Below are positions 1 through 8,710 of a DNA stretch of 64,000 nt, piece by piece. The position numbers were made by a program, and so were the translations under genes. The notes beneath the pieces were generated by a model that was not told the DNA's origin, ran no database searches, and saw only the letters and a list, made by a program, of their open reading frames with translations. The stretch's first letter is position 1. Each line of letters opens with the position of its first letter. Location of the stretch: the NCBI RefSeq assembly GCF_003345655.1, contig NZ_QQOH01000001.1, positions 930,001 to 994,000 on the forward strand, written 5' to 3'. This DNA comes from Motiliproteus coralliicola (GTDB lineage Bacteria; Pseudomonadota; Gammaproteobacteria; Pseudomonadales; Balneatricaceae).

Positions 1-1
1 C

Positions 2-448
2 TCGGGTGAGTTTGACAGTGCTTTCAGAGATCTGTCTGACCTGGACCTGATGATTCGCGAATTTGGCCGCCAGGGAGAGTCGTTTTGGCGCAAGCTGGTG
101 GAGAGAACCGAGCAGATGGGCTTAGGGCGGCTGCTGTTCTATGCGCTACGGTATTGTCGCCACTACCTTGATTCACCGATACCGGAGTCGATCAGCAGCA
201 GAATGGAAAATCACAGCCCTAACCGCCTAGCGCTCCGGGCGATGGACTGGCTATTCCTGCGCGCCCTGCCCCCGCATCACAGCTCCAGCAGTCCTCGTTT
301 CAACAACATCGCCTGCACACTACTATTGATACGCTCGCACTGGCTGAAGATGCCTCTGAGCACCCTACTACCGCACCTGTTCCGTAAAGGCGTACTAAAT
401 CCAATTCGCAATCGGGATAAAACTCTGGAAGCGGTTGACGGGGTCTGA
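2..448 (+). CDS. Nucleotidyltransferase family protein, C-terminal part (cut by window edge)
   Basis: The reading frame is open to the first bases of the window, so only the last ~148 codons are visible. The residues DLDLMIREFG near the start, followed by a basic helical region (LGRLLFYALRYCRHYL), resemble the C-terminal half of the NTP_transf_5-type nucleotidyltransferase-like proteins that are often found in exosortase/exopolysaccharide loci. The catalytic part lies outside the window, so the substrate cannot be inferred. The first internal ATG (position 50) is inside the conserved segment and is not a plausible start. The gene converges on prsR and its stop lies inside a hairpin. Confidence 0.6.
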   Translation, partial: SGEFDSAFRDLSDLDLMIREFGRQGESFWRKLVERTEQMGLGRLLFYALRYCRHYLDSPIPESISSRMENHSPNRLALRAMDWLFLRALPPHHSSSSPRFNNIACTLLLIRSHWLKMPLSTLLPHLFRKGVLNPIRNRDKTLEAVDGV

Positions 449-461
449 ATCAGGCCCCGTC
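437..461. terminator. Hairpin between convergent genes, possible bidirectional terminator
   Basis: GACGGGG (437-443) pairs with CCCCGTC (455-461). The loop itself contains a CTG/CAG pair, giving a near-perfect 25-base palindrome. It overlaps the stop codon of the left gene and lies just beyond the prsR stop. There is no clear T-run on either side, so termination would be inefficient or need other factors. Confidence 0.4.
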
Positions 462-472
462 GGCAGGCCCGG

Positions 473-1864
473 CTAACCCTCTGTCGAGTCAGCGGTGTTT
501 TCGGATGAAACCTGGATCTGATGCTTGCTCAATAGCGAGTAAAGCGTGGGACGGGTCACCCCGAGCATTTCGGATGCTCGTGAAATGTTGTTGTCGGCAT
601 GGACCAACGCCCGCAACACTACTCGCCGCTCTGCCTCTTCACGCGCCTGTTTCAGATTAAACGGCAGCTCTTCGGCAGTCTCCGGAGCCGTCAGCCCCAG
701 ATCCACCTCGGTAACCTGCTGGCCATCGGCCATAATCACCGCCCGTTTAACCCGGTTCTCCAACTCACGGATGTTTCCAGGCCAGCGGAAGGCCGCGATT
801 GCCTGACAGGCCTTATCGGTAAAGCCTCGCAACTGACGCCCCTGAGCCGACGCAAAGCGATCCAGCAGCACCCGTGCGATAACGACCGCATCGCCGGGAC
901 GCTCCCTTAAGGGTGGGATATTGATGGTGATCTCGCTCAGACGGTAAAACAGGTCCTCGCGAAAGCTACCTTCCACAATCATCTGCTCAAGATTTTGATG
1001 GGTGGCGCTTAGAATCCGAACATCAACAGGAATCTCCTCTCTGCCACCGATCCGCTCGACCGTTTTCTCCTGAAGAAAACGCAGCAATTTGGCCTGAAGC
1101 TGCAGCGGCATATCACCGATCTCATCGAGGAACAGGGTTCCGCCATTGGCGGTTTCAATCTTTCCTGGGGTTTGCTTGGCTGCGCCGGTGAAAGCCCCCT
1201 TTTCGTAGCCAAACAGCTCACTCTCTAGCAGGTTTTCAGGGATGGAAGCACAGTTGATGGCGACAAAACGGCCTTCGTTACGATCGCTGAGACCATGAAT
1301 CGCCCGAGCGACAACCTCCTTACCGGTACCACTTTCCCCAAGCACCATGGCACTGATGTCTGCCGGTGCCACCCGCTCTACCATCTTGCAGACTTCACGC
1401 ATCTCATCTGAAGCGGCGATCAGACCATCCAGCGGCGTAGCCGAGGCTGCCAGGCGTCGATTTTCACTTTCCAGATGAGCGAGCTTAAAGGCACGATCAA
1501 CAATCAGGCCAAGCACATCCGGATCCATCGGTTTTTGGTAGAAGTCGTAAGCTCCCATACCAACAGCTTTAACGGCATTGGATTGATCATCGTTGCCCGT
1601 GACAACAATCACTTTGGTCTGCGGCGCGAGCGCCAAAATCTGCTCTAAAATGCCTAAGCCGATCGTGGCGTTAGCCGGATCCGGTGGCAAACCGAGATCC
1701 AGGGTTACCACCTCAGGCTCATAACGGCGCAATGCACTGATCGCCGAGTTTTCATCCTCAGCAAAAACCAACTGATATTGGTCGAAACACCATTTCAGCT
1801 GTTTTTGCAATCCAAGATCATCCTCTACAACCAGTAGGACTTTACGCTCCTTGCTCTGACTCAC
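473..1864 (-). CDS. prsR: PEP-CTERM/XrtA system sigma-54 response regulator PrsR
   Basis: An NtrC-type activator that would switch on sigma-54 promoters after phosphorylation by PrsK. The N-terminal receiver domain (about residues 8-125) has the acidic pocket VVEDD and the phospho-acceptor Asp56 in VTLDLGLPP. The AAA+ sigma-54 interaction domain (about 145-375) has Walker A GESGTGKE, the sigma-54 contact loop GAFTGA and Walker B TLFLDEIGD. A Fis-type helix-turn-helix ends the protein (ISRASEMLGVTRPTLYSLL). Length (~463) is normal for the family. The start is GTG and overlaps the end of prsK by 23 bases, so the two are translationally coupled. Sigma-54 promoters found elsewhere in the window are its likely targets. 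Confidence 0.93.
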   Translation of the reverse strand: MSQSKERKVLLVVEDDLGLQKQLKWCFDQYQLVFAEDENSAISALRRYEPEVVTLDLGLPPDPANATIGLGILEQILALAPQTKVIVVTGNDDQSNAVKAVGMGAYDFYQKPMDPDVLGLIVDRAFKLAHLESENRRLAASATPLDGLIAASDEMREVCKMVERVAPADISAMVLGESGTGKEVVARAIHGLSDRNEGRFVAINCASIPENLLESELFGYEKGAFTGAAKQTPGKIETANGGTLFLDEIGDMPLQLQAKLLRFLQEKTVERIGGREEIPVDVRILSATHQNLEQMIVEGSFREDLFYRLSEITINIPPLRERPGDAVVIARVLLDRFASAQGRQLRGFTDKACQAIAAFRWPGNIRELENRVKRAVIMADGQQVTEVDLGLTAPETAEELPFNLKQAREEAERRVVLRALVHADNNISRASEMLGVTRPTLYSLLSKHQIQVSSENTADSTEG

Positions 1865-3920
1865 TTAACTCTCGCTGATCCTGTTCTTGAAAGAGCGGCA
1901 GCAGAATACTCATACTGGTCCCCTGCTGTGGCTCACTATCAACTTCTAAACGGCCGTCATTCGCGTTGATAAACTGTTTGGCCTCGTACACACCGATACC
2001 CATGCCGGCACTACCTTTGGTAGTATCGAAAGGCTTAAACAAACGATCGCGGACAAACTCACGATCCATCCCGCAACCGTTGTCACGCACCTTTAACACA
2101 GCCATAGAGCCTTGTTTTTCTATGGATATTGAAACCTCTCCCGAATCCTGAGTCGCATCCTGAGCATTCTGAACCAGATGACAGAGCACGTCAGTAAAAC
2201 GCTCCGATTCGACCCTAACCCTAACACCGCTTTGATACTCGGTGATAGTAGGAAAAGGCAGATTGGCAGCTTGCCGCTGAACCACGGTTTCCGCCACCCG
2301 ATGCAGATCAACCACATCGTTATTAACCAGCACCTGGGTCTGTTTGCGCAACTGACTCAGCAAGCGGTTCATCCTGCCAACCGCGTTGCCCAGAGTATCC
2401 ATGGCATCGTCGATAAATTCAGGGTTGTGACGGTGCTTCTGGGCATTTTTTTCGACCAATGCCAGCTGCGCCACGATATTTTTCAGATCATGGACAATAA
2501 AAGCCGACAGCTGATTAAAGGCCTCAAACTGGCGCGCCTCAGATAATGACTCACTGGTCCGCTTTAGCTCGATCATCGCAGCCAGCTGGCTAGCCAAAGC
2601 TTTCAGCAGATCAAAATCCTCCCAGTTGACCGGATGCTCGGCACGGGGTTGGGCCAGCCCAGCAATACCGACTAAGCGCCCCTGATGAAGCAACGGTACC
2701 AGCAACCAGAAGTCCTTCTCCAGCAATTCCTGGCGAATCTCGATGCGATTGTAAAGGTCCGGCTGATCGCAGTACTCGTTCAAGTTGACGACCCAGCCGG
2801 TCTTCTCGACAAATTCAAGCAACTGCTGGTCGGTCAAAGGACTCAACACTTCGTTACAGTCGATATTGGAGCTAAACTCTGCCCGAAAATGCTCACCCTC
2901 ACTGATCCAGAGCACCCCACCATTACTATCGAGTGGTTCGGTAATCCCGAGTAGGAGTTCCTGATAGTAACGGACATCCATCGGCAGCGAAGCAAAACGG
3001 GCATTGGCCTGCATCCACTCATCCCGATAATCGTACTTGTAACTGAGAAAGTGTTTATTGAGCCAAACTGTCACCAGCGAACGAAATCGTCCTGAACTGA
3101 CCAACAATACAAACAGTGTCAACGCAGCTACCAAAAATATAATCTGGACGGCGTTTCCCATTCCACCGCCAAACCATTTTAAGTAATAGCCGACCAAACT
3201 CATCACTAACAAATAAAGGCCAGATAGCAAAAAGGTTGCGGAAAAAAATACCGCCTGGCGTGAAACTCTTAATTCACGATTCCAATCTCTAGTTCTTGAA
3301 ACAGAAATAGCGATCATAGGCGCTGCCATGGCAGCTACATAGCCACGCGCCTGCCAAAACTCAGGATCAATACGATTAAATAGAAGTGCTTCCGAATAAA
3401 GCAAGAAGTCATAGCCAAACATCATATATATGCTGACCAGGAGAAATTTAACTGGCCATCGCTGACCTGAAGGGATATTACGAAACCACTGCTCAGCAAC
3501 TACTAACAATGCGATAATTAATACTAAAGGCCCAAAATATCTTACTGAAACATTCAGATTAGATATATAATGGAACCCAACAACCTCTCCTAGGTTGAAA
3601 AGCATCATTGCCAAAGAAAAAAACAGTAATACCCAAGGGGTTTTTAATGACCAAAAGTCCTGACCGCCCCGACAAAAGTCGACTAACTTTAATAGGAATA
3701 ATAGCCAAGCGGTATTACGAAGAATCTCGAGGAAAACAATATCGGCTGTATCAGGGCCGGCTACAGATGAAGCAAAACCCAAATAACCTGCCCAAAGAAC
3801 TGTTGTGAATAAAGCTAGCTGAATCCAAATACCAAGTAAACGCTCCCTCCAGATAGCCAGACACAGAATAAATACTGTTAAAAAAACCACAGCTGAGATA
3901 TGAAAACCAAAAAACACCAC
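1842..3920 (-). CDS. prsK: PEP-CTERM/XrtA system sensor histidine kinase PrsK
   Basis: Membrane sensor kinase of 692 residues. The first ~280 residues hold about eight to nine hydrophobic segments, then a GAF-like domain (about 300-450). The dimerisation/phosphorylation helix reads FIVHDLKNI with His477, and the ATPase domain shows N-box LVQNAQDAT (Asn585), DNGCGMD (613-619) and GMGIGV (639-644). This order matches the PrsK family that partners PrsR. The start is GTG with a good AAGGTGG ribosome site 8 bases upstream. The signal sensed is unknown. The N-terminal half of the gene is more AT-rich than the C-terminal half. Confidence 0.93.
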   Translation of the reverse strand: MVFFGFHISAVVFLTVFILCLAIWRERLLGIWIQLALFTTVLWAGYLGFASSVAGPDTADIVFLEILRNTAWLLFLLKLVDFCRGGQDFWSLKTPWVLLFFSLAMMLFNLGEVVGFHYISNLNVSVRYFGPLVLIIALLVVAEQWFRNIPSGQRWPVKFLLVSIYMMFGYDFLLYSEALLFNRIDPEFWQARGYVAAMAAPMIAISVSRTRDWNRELRVSRQAVFFSATFLLSGLYLLVMSLVGYYLKWFGGGMGNAVQIIFLVAALTLFVLLVSSGRFRSLVTVWLNKHFLSYKYDYRDEWMQANARFASLPMDVRYYQELLLGITEPLDSNGGVLWISEGEHFRAEFSSNIDCNEVLSPLTDQQLLEFVEKTGWVVNLNEYCDQPDLYNRIEIRQELLEKDFWLLVPLLHQGRLVGIAGLAQPRAEHPVNWEDFDLLKALASQLAAMIELKRTSESLSEARQFEAFNQLSAFIVHDLKNIVAQLALVEKNAQKHRHNPEFIDDAMDTLGNAVGRMNRLLSQLRKQTQVLVNNDVVDLHRVAETVVQRQAANLPFPTITEYQSGVRVRVESERFTDVLCHLVQNAQDATQDSGEVSISIEKQGSMAVLKVRDNGCGMDREFVRDRLFKPFDTTKGSAGMGIGVYEAKQFINANDGRLEVDSEPQQGTSMSILLPLFQEQDQRELSESEQGA

Positions 3921-3992
3921 CTAACTAACCACCTTTTAAAAAACCGAGATGATATGCCTTTTTATATAATAAAAATCAAATAATTATAATCA

Positions 3993-4787
3993 CTAATTAC
4001 TATCTTTTTTAAGCAAGCGTTTCAACAAGATATTTAGATACTCAATAGGTATCGCATAACTTATTCCACTAGGAGAGCTCAATATATCTTCCTTGGTAGA
4101 TTTGACATAAACTTGATTTAGAATACCAATAACTTCTCCCGTTTCCATATTGTACAAAGGGCTTCCACTATTACCCGGATAGGAAATCGCATCCAATTGA
4201 TAGGTGGTAATAGGTTCCCTTAAACGACGAATCTTACGGGCATTTAGCCCTGCAGAGGAAGGGGAAGGAATAGCCATAGGAGTAATACTAGCAATCATCC
4301 CCCTATGGGTTACGGGATAGAGCCCTAGCACGGATCCGATAGGAAAGCCTGTAAAAGCGTATACCTCGCCTTCCCTGACTTCAGCACCTGACGAAAGAGT
4401 TAATGCAGGAAACTTACGACTGATTTTTAATATAGCAAGGTCATGGTTGCGGTCTATTATGGAAATTGAGGCCTGATACATACGCGTTGCCTTTCCACTT
4501 CCGGCAAAGACTGCCAAGCGCTCTCTATTGTTACTATCAAGCTCAACATTCACCACATGGGCATTGGTGACGACATAACTACCATCCCCCACCACAAAGC
4601 CAGTCCCCAAAAAACGAGAAGGGGGACGCCTGGTAGGCTGATAGGTGCCAACCCCCAAAATCGAAGGTTTTATCTTCGAGAGGGTATTGGGTAATCCGGA
4701 AGACCAACTCAACTGATTCAGCCCCATCATGGACAGAGCCAAAAAAAATACTAGTCGAAATTTTCTTTCGAAGTAATATCGAAACAT
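3993..4787 (-). CDS. Exported trypsin-like (S1/HtrA-like) serine protease
   Basis: A chymotrypsin-fold protease with the whole triad visible: His77 in TNAHVV, Asp116 in NHDLAILKI and Ser207 in YPGNSGSPLY (numbered from the chosen start). A basic N-terminus and a hydrophobic stretch (FRLVFFLALSMMGL) predict export or membrane anchoring; no PDZ domain follows. I chose the second in-frame ATG (4787) because GAGGA lies 7 bases before it; the upstream ATG at 4805 has no ribosome site. It sits between the GAF gene and prsK in one minus-strand run. Such proteases recur near PEP-CTERM genes, but a role in processing is only an inference. Confidence 0.85.
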   Translation of the reverse strand: MFRYYFERKFRLVFFLALSMMGLNQLSWSSGLPNTLSKIKPSILGVGTYQPTRRPPSRFLGTGFVVGDGSYVVTNAHVVNVELDSNNRERLAVFAGSGKATRMYQASISIIDRNHDLAILKISRKFPALTLSSGAEVREGEVYAFTGFPIGSVLGLYPVTHRGMIASITPMAIPSPSSAGLNARKIRRLREPITTYQLDAISYPGNSGSPLYNMETGEVIGILNQVYVKSTKEDILSSPSGISYAIPIEYLNILLKRLLKKDSN

Positions 4788-4900
4788 CCCAAGTTCCTCA
4801 GTCATACAACTGCACGTTCTGACTTATCTCCTTCTAGATCTATTAATTAGTAACCTTTTAAAAACAAGACCATAAATTGAGCTTTTTTATAAAACACCAA

Positions 4901-5695
4901 CTATTTAGAAGCACTACTTCCACTCTCAGAGATATCAGAACTTAATAGCGATATAATTTCAGTTGCCGATTTGACAATATGATCAGACGAGAATCCAGCA
5001 TTTCTCATTTCAATAAAAAAACTCTTAGCAAGAACCTTTGCCATTTTGTCACCATTATTAGCAATTTGCATAACCGTATGGCTAGGGTTCATTTGAATTT
5101 CTCGGGATAAAGCCAACTGAATGAAATTTGACTGCAACAAACTATTAAGCTGCAGCACCTGTATTGATTTACTAACCAATAAGGCAACAATAGTCACAGC
5201 CTCTAGATCGTCATGCCCTAAGGTTCTCCCATCCATAGGAGTACTAACGTTTAAAACCCCTACGACTTTATCTTTAATCAACAAAGGACAGGAAATGAAC
5301 CCACCATCACCCGATTCAGAAGGCCTGCGAGCCGCAACAGCAAAAGGCGAATCAAAAATCTCAGAAACAACTAATGCTTCACCAGAACCAACAACTTTAC
5401 CCGAGATACTTCGATCCATATCTACCGGCTCGTCGTAAGCCTCTTCAGGTAAACAACCATGATGAGCCAAAACACGCAACCTAGGTGAAGCCTTATCTTC
5501 TTCTCCATTTAGAAGCATTATGGAACAATTACTGACTCTTAATAGGTGAGACACCATTCCTGTTAGCTCGCGAAGACTAGCCTCCAAACTATCTTGTTGC
5601 TCTAAATAGCTAGAAAGCCCGACCAATTCAGTTATAAAACCAGTCACTTCGAATTCCTTCGGTATTTTTTTTTCAACGTTACTTGAGTATTCCAT
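4901..5695 (-). CDS. GAF domain protein
   Basis: A cytoplasmic protein of 264 residues with one GAF domain (about 36-190: SNCSIMLLN..., GFISCPLLIKDKVVGVLNVSTP), a ligand- or partner-binding fold. No catalytic or DNA-binding domain is attached; the C-terminal ~75 residues are helical. ATG is preceded by AAGGA at 6-base spacing. It lies between the exosortase-associated acyltransferase and the protease/prsKR genes, so a signalling role with PrsK is plausible but not shown. The gene is AT-rich. Confidence 0.75.
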   Translation of the reverse strand: MEYSSNVEKKIPKEFEVTGFITELVGLSSYLEQQDSLEASLRELTGMVSHLLRVSNCSIMLLNGEEDKASPRLRVLAHHGCLPEEAYDEPVDMDRSISGKVVGSGEALVVSEIFDSPFAVAARRPSESGDGGFISCPLLIKDKVVGVLNVSTPMDGRTLGHDDLEAVTIVALLVSKSIQVLQLNSLLQSNFIQLALSREIQMNPSHTVMQIANNGDKMAKVLAKSFFIEMRNAGFSSDHIVKSATEIISLLSSDISESGSSASK

Positions 5696-5945
5696 ACCAA
5701 ATCCTTATCTAATAGACATATCTGCTACTTAAAATTAATATCACCACCAATCACTTCCAGCTGTCGAAAAATAAAACAGCAAGATATCTAGTTTTAAAGA
5801 TGCACCCTATCACTAACCAAAACATAAAAAGATATCAATATAGAAAACCAGTAATTTTTAATTTCTTAATAGATTACTAAAATAAAACAAATGATTTTTA
5901 CTTTTGATATCTAGCAGTCATATAATATATAAAACACAACCTATA
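5696..5945. other. AT-rich gap with no gene
   Basis: About 250 bases between the GAF gene and the acyltransferase stop. Strongly AT-rich with no convincing open frame, and no sigma-54 -24/-12 pair was seen on the minus strand. It may contain a promoter for the GAF-protease-prsK-prsR genes, but I could not pick one. Confidence 0.4.
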
Positions 5946-6692
5946 TTAATCCAAACCTAACTGAGGTTTAAGCTGCCCCTTAAGCTCCTCGTATAGCCCC
6001 CTAACCCCAGGTTTCATATTATTAAGCAATATATCCCGTGTAATGTAAAAAGGCGCTCTCAAACCATGGTATTCAATCGCCTCACCTGCTGCTCTCCACA
6101 TGATACCCAACCGAGAAACCCGACGAGCAAGGCGAGGCTCCATCATAACCATCGAATACTCATGCTTTTTTAGCTCAAAGATAGCCGCAACCCCCAAATA
6201 CAGACTAACCGTGATATAAGGGAAATTGCGCAACTCAGCATCCGTAAACAAGACATCAACACCTTCTGTCGTAAAAGGAACCGATTGCTCTCCAGATCGC
6301 CGACGAAAATGTTTGGATACAGCAAGTCTAGATACTTCACACCTTTTTTTGTCGCGTAACGCCTTTAGGTCAAAAATATCGCGATCAAATGCATGGCCGG
6401 CAAATTTCTCTAGCGGTAGTTGCTCAACTGCTGAGGATACAGACGGCTGCACCAAACGAACCGTACCTACATTTAATCCGCTGGATTTGTGAACCAGCAA
6501 CAAATGATCAGAATAGGCATCGAACTCATCAAATTCCATTTTCTCAGGATATTGACTCTTGTCTTCAAAAGCCAACTCCTCGCAGTAAACATCATAACGC
6601 ACCCTATACGCTTGTTGACGCAACTCTTCAGTATCAGCTAGTTTTAACGAAAAATACTGAGTGAAGTGATCTGTCAGCTGCTGCTCATTCAT
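5946..6692 (-). CDS. PEP-CTERM/exosortase system-associated acyltransferase
   Basis: A protein of about 248 residues that fits the TIGR03694-type family, GNAT-like and distantly related to acyl-homoserine-lactone synthases (ELRQQAYRVRYDVYCEELAFED at the N-terminus; CEVSRLAVSKHFRRR in the core). The acyl donor and acceptor are unknown. I chose ATG at 6692 (MNEQQLTDHF) because it fits family N-termini and is preceded by TGAGGA, although the spacing is short; an in-frame GTG at 6728 would add 12 hydrophobic residues. It is the first gene of the minus-strand run that ends with prsR. Confidence 0.85.
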   Translation of the reverse strand: MNEQQLTDHFTQYFSLKLADTEELRQQAYRVRYDVYCEELAFEDKSQYPEKMEFDEFDAYSDHLLLVHKSSGLNVGTVRLVQPSVSSAVEQLPLEKFAGHAFDRDIFDLKALRDKKRCEVSRLAVSKHFRRRSGEQSVPFTTEGVDVLFTDAELRNFPYITVSLYLGVAAIFELKKHEYSMVMMEPRLARRVSRLGIMWRAAGEAIEYHGLRAPFYITRDILLNNMKPGVRGLYEELKGQLKPQLGLD

Positions 6693-6955
6693 AGTCCTCA
6701 CCAAACATACTACAAGAAAACCAAGCACTTCCTGGCTTGGCTGACATTTACCTACTTATTTGTAACACATGCTCTCGACAACTAAATATAAGCATAGTTG
6801 AAAACAATAGCCACTGAATCGGGCATCCTTTCGAAGGCAATCCGTCACATCAAAGCAAAACACCCGAGCAGTATTATAAGTACAAAGCATTTTCTCAAAG
6901 ATAACTCAGGAGAAGACAACTTTATTAAATATACCCGCGGGTCACGCATAAAAAA

Positions 6956-6974
6956 GCCCCCTCTAAGAGGGGGC
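6956..6974 (-). terminator. Rho-independent terminator of the PEP-CTERM gene
   Basis: GCCCCCTC (6956-6963) and GAGGGGGC (6967-6974) form an 8-bp stem with a 3-base loop. On the minus strand it is followed by six T (6955-6950). It lies 30 bases after the stop of the PEP-CTERM protein gene and should end its transcript as a single-gene unit. Confidence 0.88.
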
Positions 6975-7004
6975 CTTAATACTCTGCAGTGTTTCTTTGG
7001 CTCT

Positions 7005-7934
7005 TTAGCTGCGTCGACGCCGCAAAGAAGCACCTACACCCAGCAAGCCGACTGCCAGCAGTGCTACGCTAGCCGGCTCGGGAATGGCCTGCTTAGTGAA
7101 GTCGAAGTCACTGGTAGCAAACCACTCACTGCCGCCGGTTGTAAATCCTTCACCACCGCCGAGGATACTACCCTGGGCAATGAAATCGACTGCGCCATTG
7201 GTGACGCCAGCACCACTTCCGCAGAACGGAAAACAACTCTGCGAATCTTCAACCAACTCTCTACCGGTACCGTTAAACAGGATACTAAGCCCTGCATTTA
7301 CGCTACCGAATGAGAAAGCCGGGTTGGAGACATCAACAATGTTGGTATCCGCCTGCGCGTTGAAGGCGACCCAGAATTCATCGCCATCGACAAGTCCTTG
7401 GGTACCGCCCTCAAAACCATCGACCTGCCACAGGTCGCCGTCTGATGCCTGGGCCACACAACCTGCCAGCGTGGTGCAAGAGGTGGAGTCTGCTAAGACG
7501 CTACCCGCAGAAATATCCAAATTAGGAGTGTCGTCTAACCAGAAGGCCACCATCGCCCCTGCGTACGTCGTACTAATGGTTCCCAAACCAATATCGGCGA
7601 AATCACCAGGGGTAAAGATCATATCGTTGGCGATACCGCCACCATCCAGATCAGCAAAGCCTGCCAGGGTGATAACAGAAATCGCAGTCAGCTCTTGAGG
7701 CGCAATATCAACACCGCCAGCGGTATTCACTTCCGCCACCGCGACGAGCGATTCACCTACTTCAAGGATGCCGTCTCCATCATCGTTAATTAGAAAATCA
7801 ACGTTATCGTCCTCGAAAAGCGTAGTACCAGTATTCCAATTAATATCCGCCGACGCCGGACTGGCCGCAACCGCTAGGCCTAATCCAATTGCAGCAGCAA
7901 GAGGCTTGATGCTGTCAGTCTTAAGCTGTTTCAT
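7005..7934 (-). CDS. PEP-CTERM sorting domain protein (XrtA substrate)
   Basis: An exported protein of 309 residues. It has a Sec signal (MKQLKTDSIK, hydrophobic run, cleavage near SPASA-DIN), a Gly/Asp/Ala-rich acidic body with no recognised enzyme domain, and a C-terminal sorting signal: IPEPAS, a hydrophobic helix and the basic tail LRRRRS. Exosortase A is expected to cleave near the PEP motif and remove the tail. An in-frame upstream start (8027) is unlikely: ATG 7934 has GGAG at good spacing, starts the signal peptide, and the upstream start lies upstream of the sigma-54 promoter. Two cysteine pairs (STSCTTLAGC, SQSCFPFCGS) could form disulfides. The only PEP-CTERM substrate seen in the window. 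Confidence 0.93.
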   Translation of the reverse strand: MKQLKTDSIKPLAAAIGLGLAVAASPASADINWNTGTTLFEDDNVDFLINDDGDGILEVGESLVAVAEVNTAGGVDIAPQELTAISVITLAGFADLDGGGIANDMIFTPGDFADIGLGTISTTYAGAMVAFWLDDTPNLDISAGSVLADSTSCTTLAGCVAQASDGDLWQVDGFEGGTQGLVDGDEFWVAFNAQADTNIVDVSNPAFSFGSVNAGLSILFNGTGRELVEDSQSCFPFCGSGAGVTNGAVDFIAQGSILGGGEGFTTGGSEWFATSDFDFTKQAIPEPASVALLAVGLLGVGASLRRRRS

Positions 7935-7991
7935 ATTTATTCTCCAACGTGAGATCACTGCAGGGTAAATTTGTTCTTCCACCAACAATAA

Positions 7992-8007
7992 AGCAGAATG
8001 CATGCCA
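7992..8007 (-). promoter_or_regulatory. Sigma-54 promoter of the PEP-CTERM gene
   Basis: Read on the minus strand, TGGCATGCATTCTGCT matches the sigma-54 consensus (TGGCAC, five bases, TTGCW): GG and GC are exactly 10 bases apart, with one mismatch in each box. Transcription would start near 7982, giving a leader of about 47 bases before the ATG at 7934. This agrees with PrsR being a sigma-54 activator encoded nearby. Confidence 0.72.
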
Positions 8008-8030
8008 GAAAATAAATTATTTTTCATACT

Positions 8031-8046
8031 GCTGTTTTTAAACAGC
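8031..8046. promoter_or_regulatory. Perfect palindrome just upstream of the sigma-54 promoter
   Basis: GCTGTTT (8031-8037) and AAACAGC (8040-8046) are perfect inverted arms separated by TT. The site is about 24 bases upstream of the -24 box (centre near -57). It could bind PrsR or another regulator. The same CTGTTT/AAACAG half-elements recur in a second palindrome at 8177-8192. Confidence 0.4.
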
Positions 8047-8129
8047 TTTTTTAAAACTTAAGAAAATAGCCGCTCAACTTGGCGGTCGTTGTGTAAGAAA
8101 AAGTGACACCCAGCGACAGCCTCTTCGCC

Positions 8130-8192
8130 CCTGTAACAGGCGATTGAACAAAAATCACCCGCAGTCTGGCAGAGCTGAAACAGACCTGTTTC
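8130..8192. promoter_or_regulatory. Candidate upstream activator sites (two palindromes)
   Basis: CCTGTAACAGG (8130-8140) is a palindrome around one central base. GAAACAG (8177-8183) and CTGTTTC (8186-8192) are perfect arms around AC. They lie about 155 and 200 bases upstream of the predicted start of the PEP-CTERM transcript, the usual distance for enhancer sites of NtrC-type activators. Binding by PrsR is inferred only. Confidence 0.4.
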
Positions 8193-8528
8193 TGATTATT
8201 CCTTACTGTGTATATGCCGGCTTTTCAGCATACAGATAGGCTGACCCTAGGCTCTAAGCACCTGATAGACAGGGGCAACGATCAGCCACCTCAATGTTTC
8301 AGCAGGCCAGGTTGGCATGCCTTGTAGTGAAGCCGAGCTGGCATTTTATGCTCCGGCAGCAATGCTCGACCTTGGCTCGGTGTTTTATTGATGGGAAGGT
8401 TGCTTTTTCAGCGCTCTGACCGTAGCGGGCAATTGAGCAATAAGCCAATCCAGCTTATTTCGACTGAACGCTGGTCTACTCGCTGTCAGCGAAGGAAAGC
8501 TGATGATCCATGGATGTTTCTGCCCTCA
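8193..8528. other. Gap with no supported gene
   Basis: No convincing coding sequence. A short plus-strand frame starting at 8388 has no ribosome site and no recognisable protein. The stretch lies between the upstream sites of the PEP-CTERM gene and a decayed transposase, and may itself be insertion-sequence debris. Confidence 0.4.
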
Positions 8529-8710
8529 TCAAAGAGCGGTTATCTTAGAGTGCATCAGCACATACGGCCCATGGAACAGCAATGTTCGTAGATAGGTATC
8601 AGTTCGCTTGGTGAGCGTGCCTGCCAGGTTTATCCTGCTGTCGATTCTGCCTCGGCACCGATAGCGTATTTCCCTGGCAATCGCATCCGAAACGGGGGTT
8701 TCAGCGCTGC
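8529..8710 (-). pseudogene. Decayed IS110-family-like transposase C-terminus
   Basis: On the minus strand one frame reads LTKRTDTYLRTLLFHG, close to the conserved C-terminal motif of IS110/IS1111 transposases (usually K-R-G-D-x-Y-L-R-T-L-L-I-H-G). Immediately upstream, in a different frame, is VPRQ followed by a lysine, corresponding to the LGLVPRQ...K segment that precedes that motif in the family. The frame change and absence of the rest show a dead remnant. It sits between the PEP-CTERM gene and prsT. Confidence 0.5.

Noticed and set aside
7935-8027. In-frame N-terminal extension of the PEP-CTERM protein
   Set aside because: It would place 31 residues before a good signal peptide, start upstream of the predicted sigma-54 promoter, and ignore the clear GGAG ribosome site before ATG 7934.
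8388-8591. Plus-strand 67-codon frame
   Set aside because: No ribosome site, no recognisable protein, and it overlaps transposase debris on the other strand.
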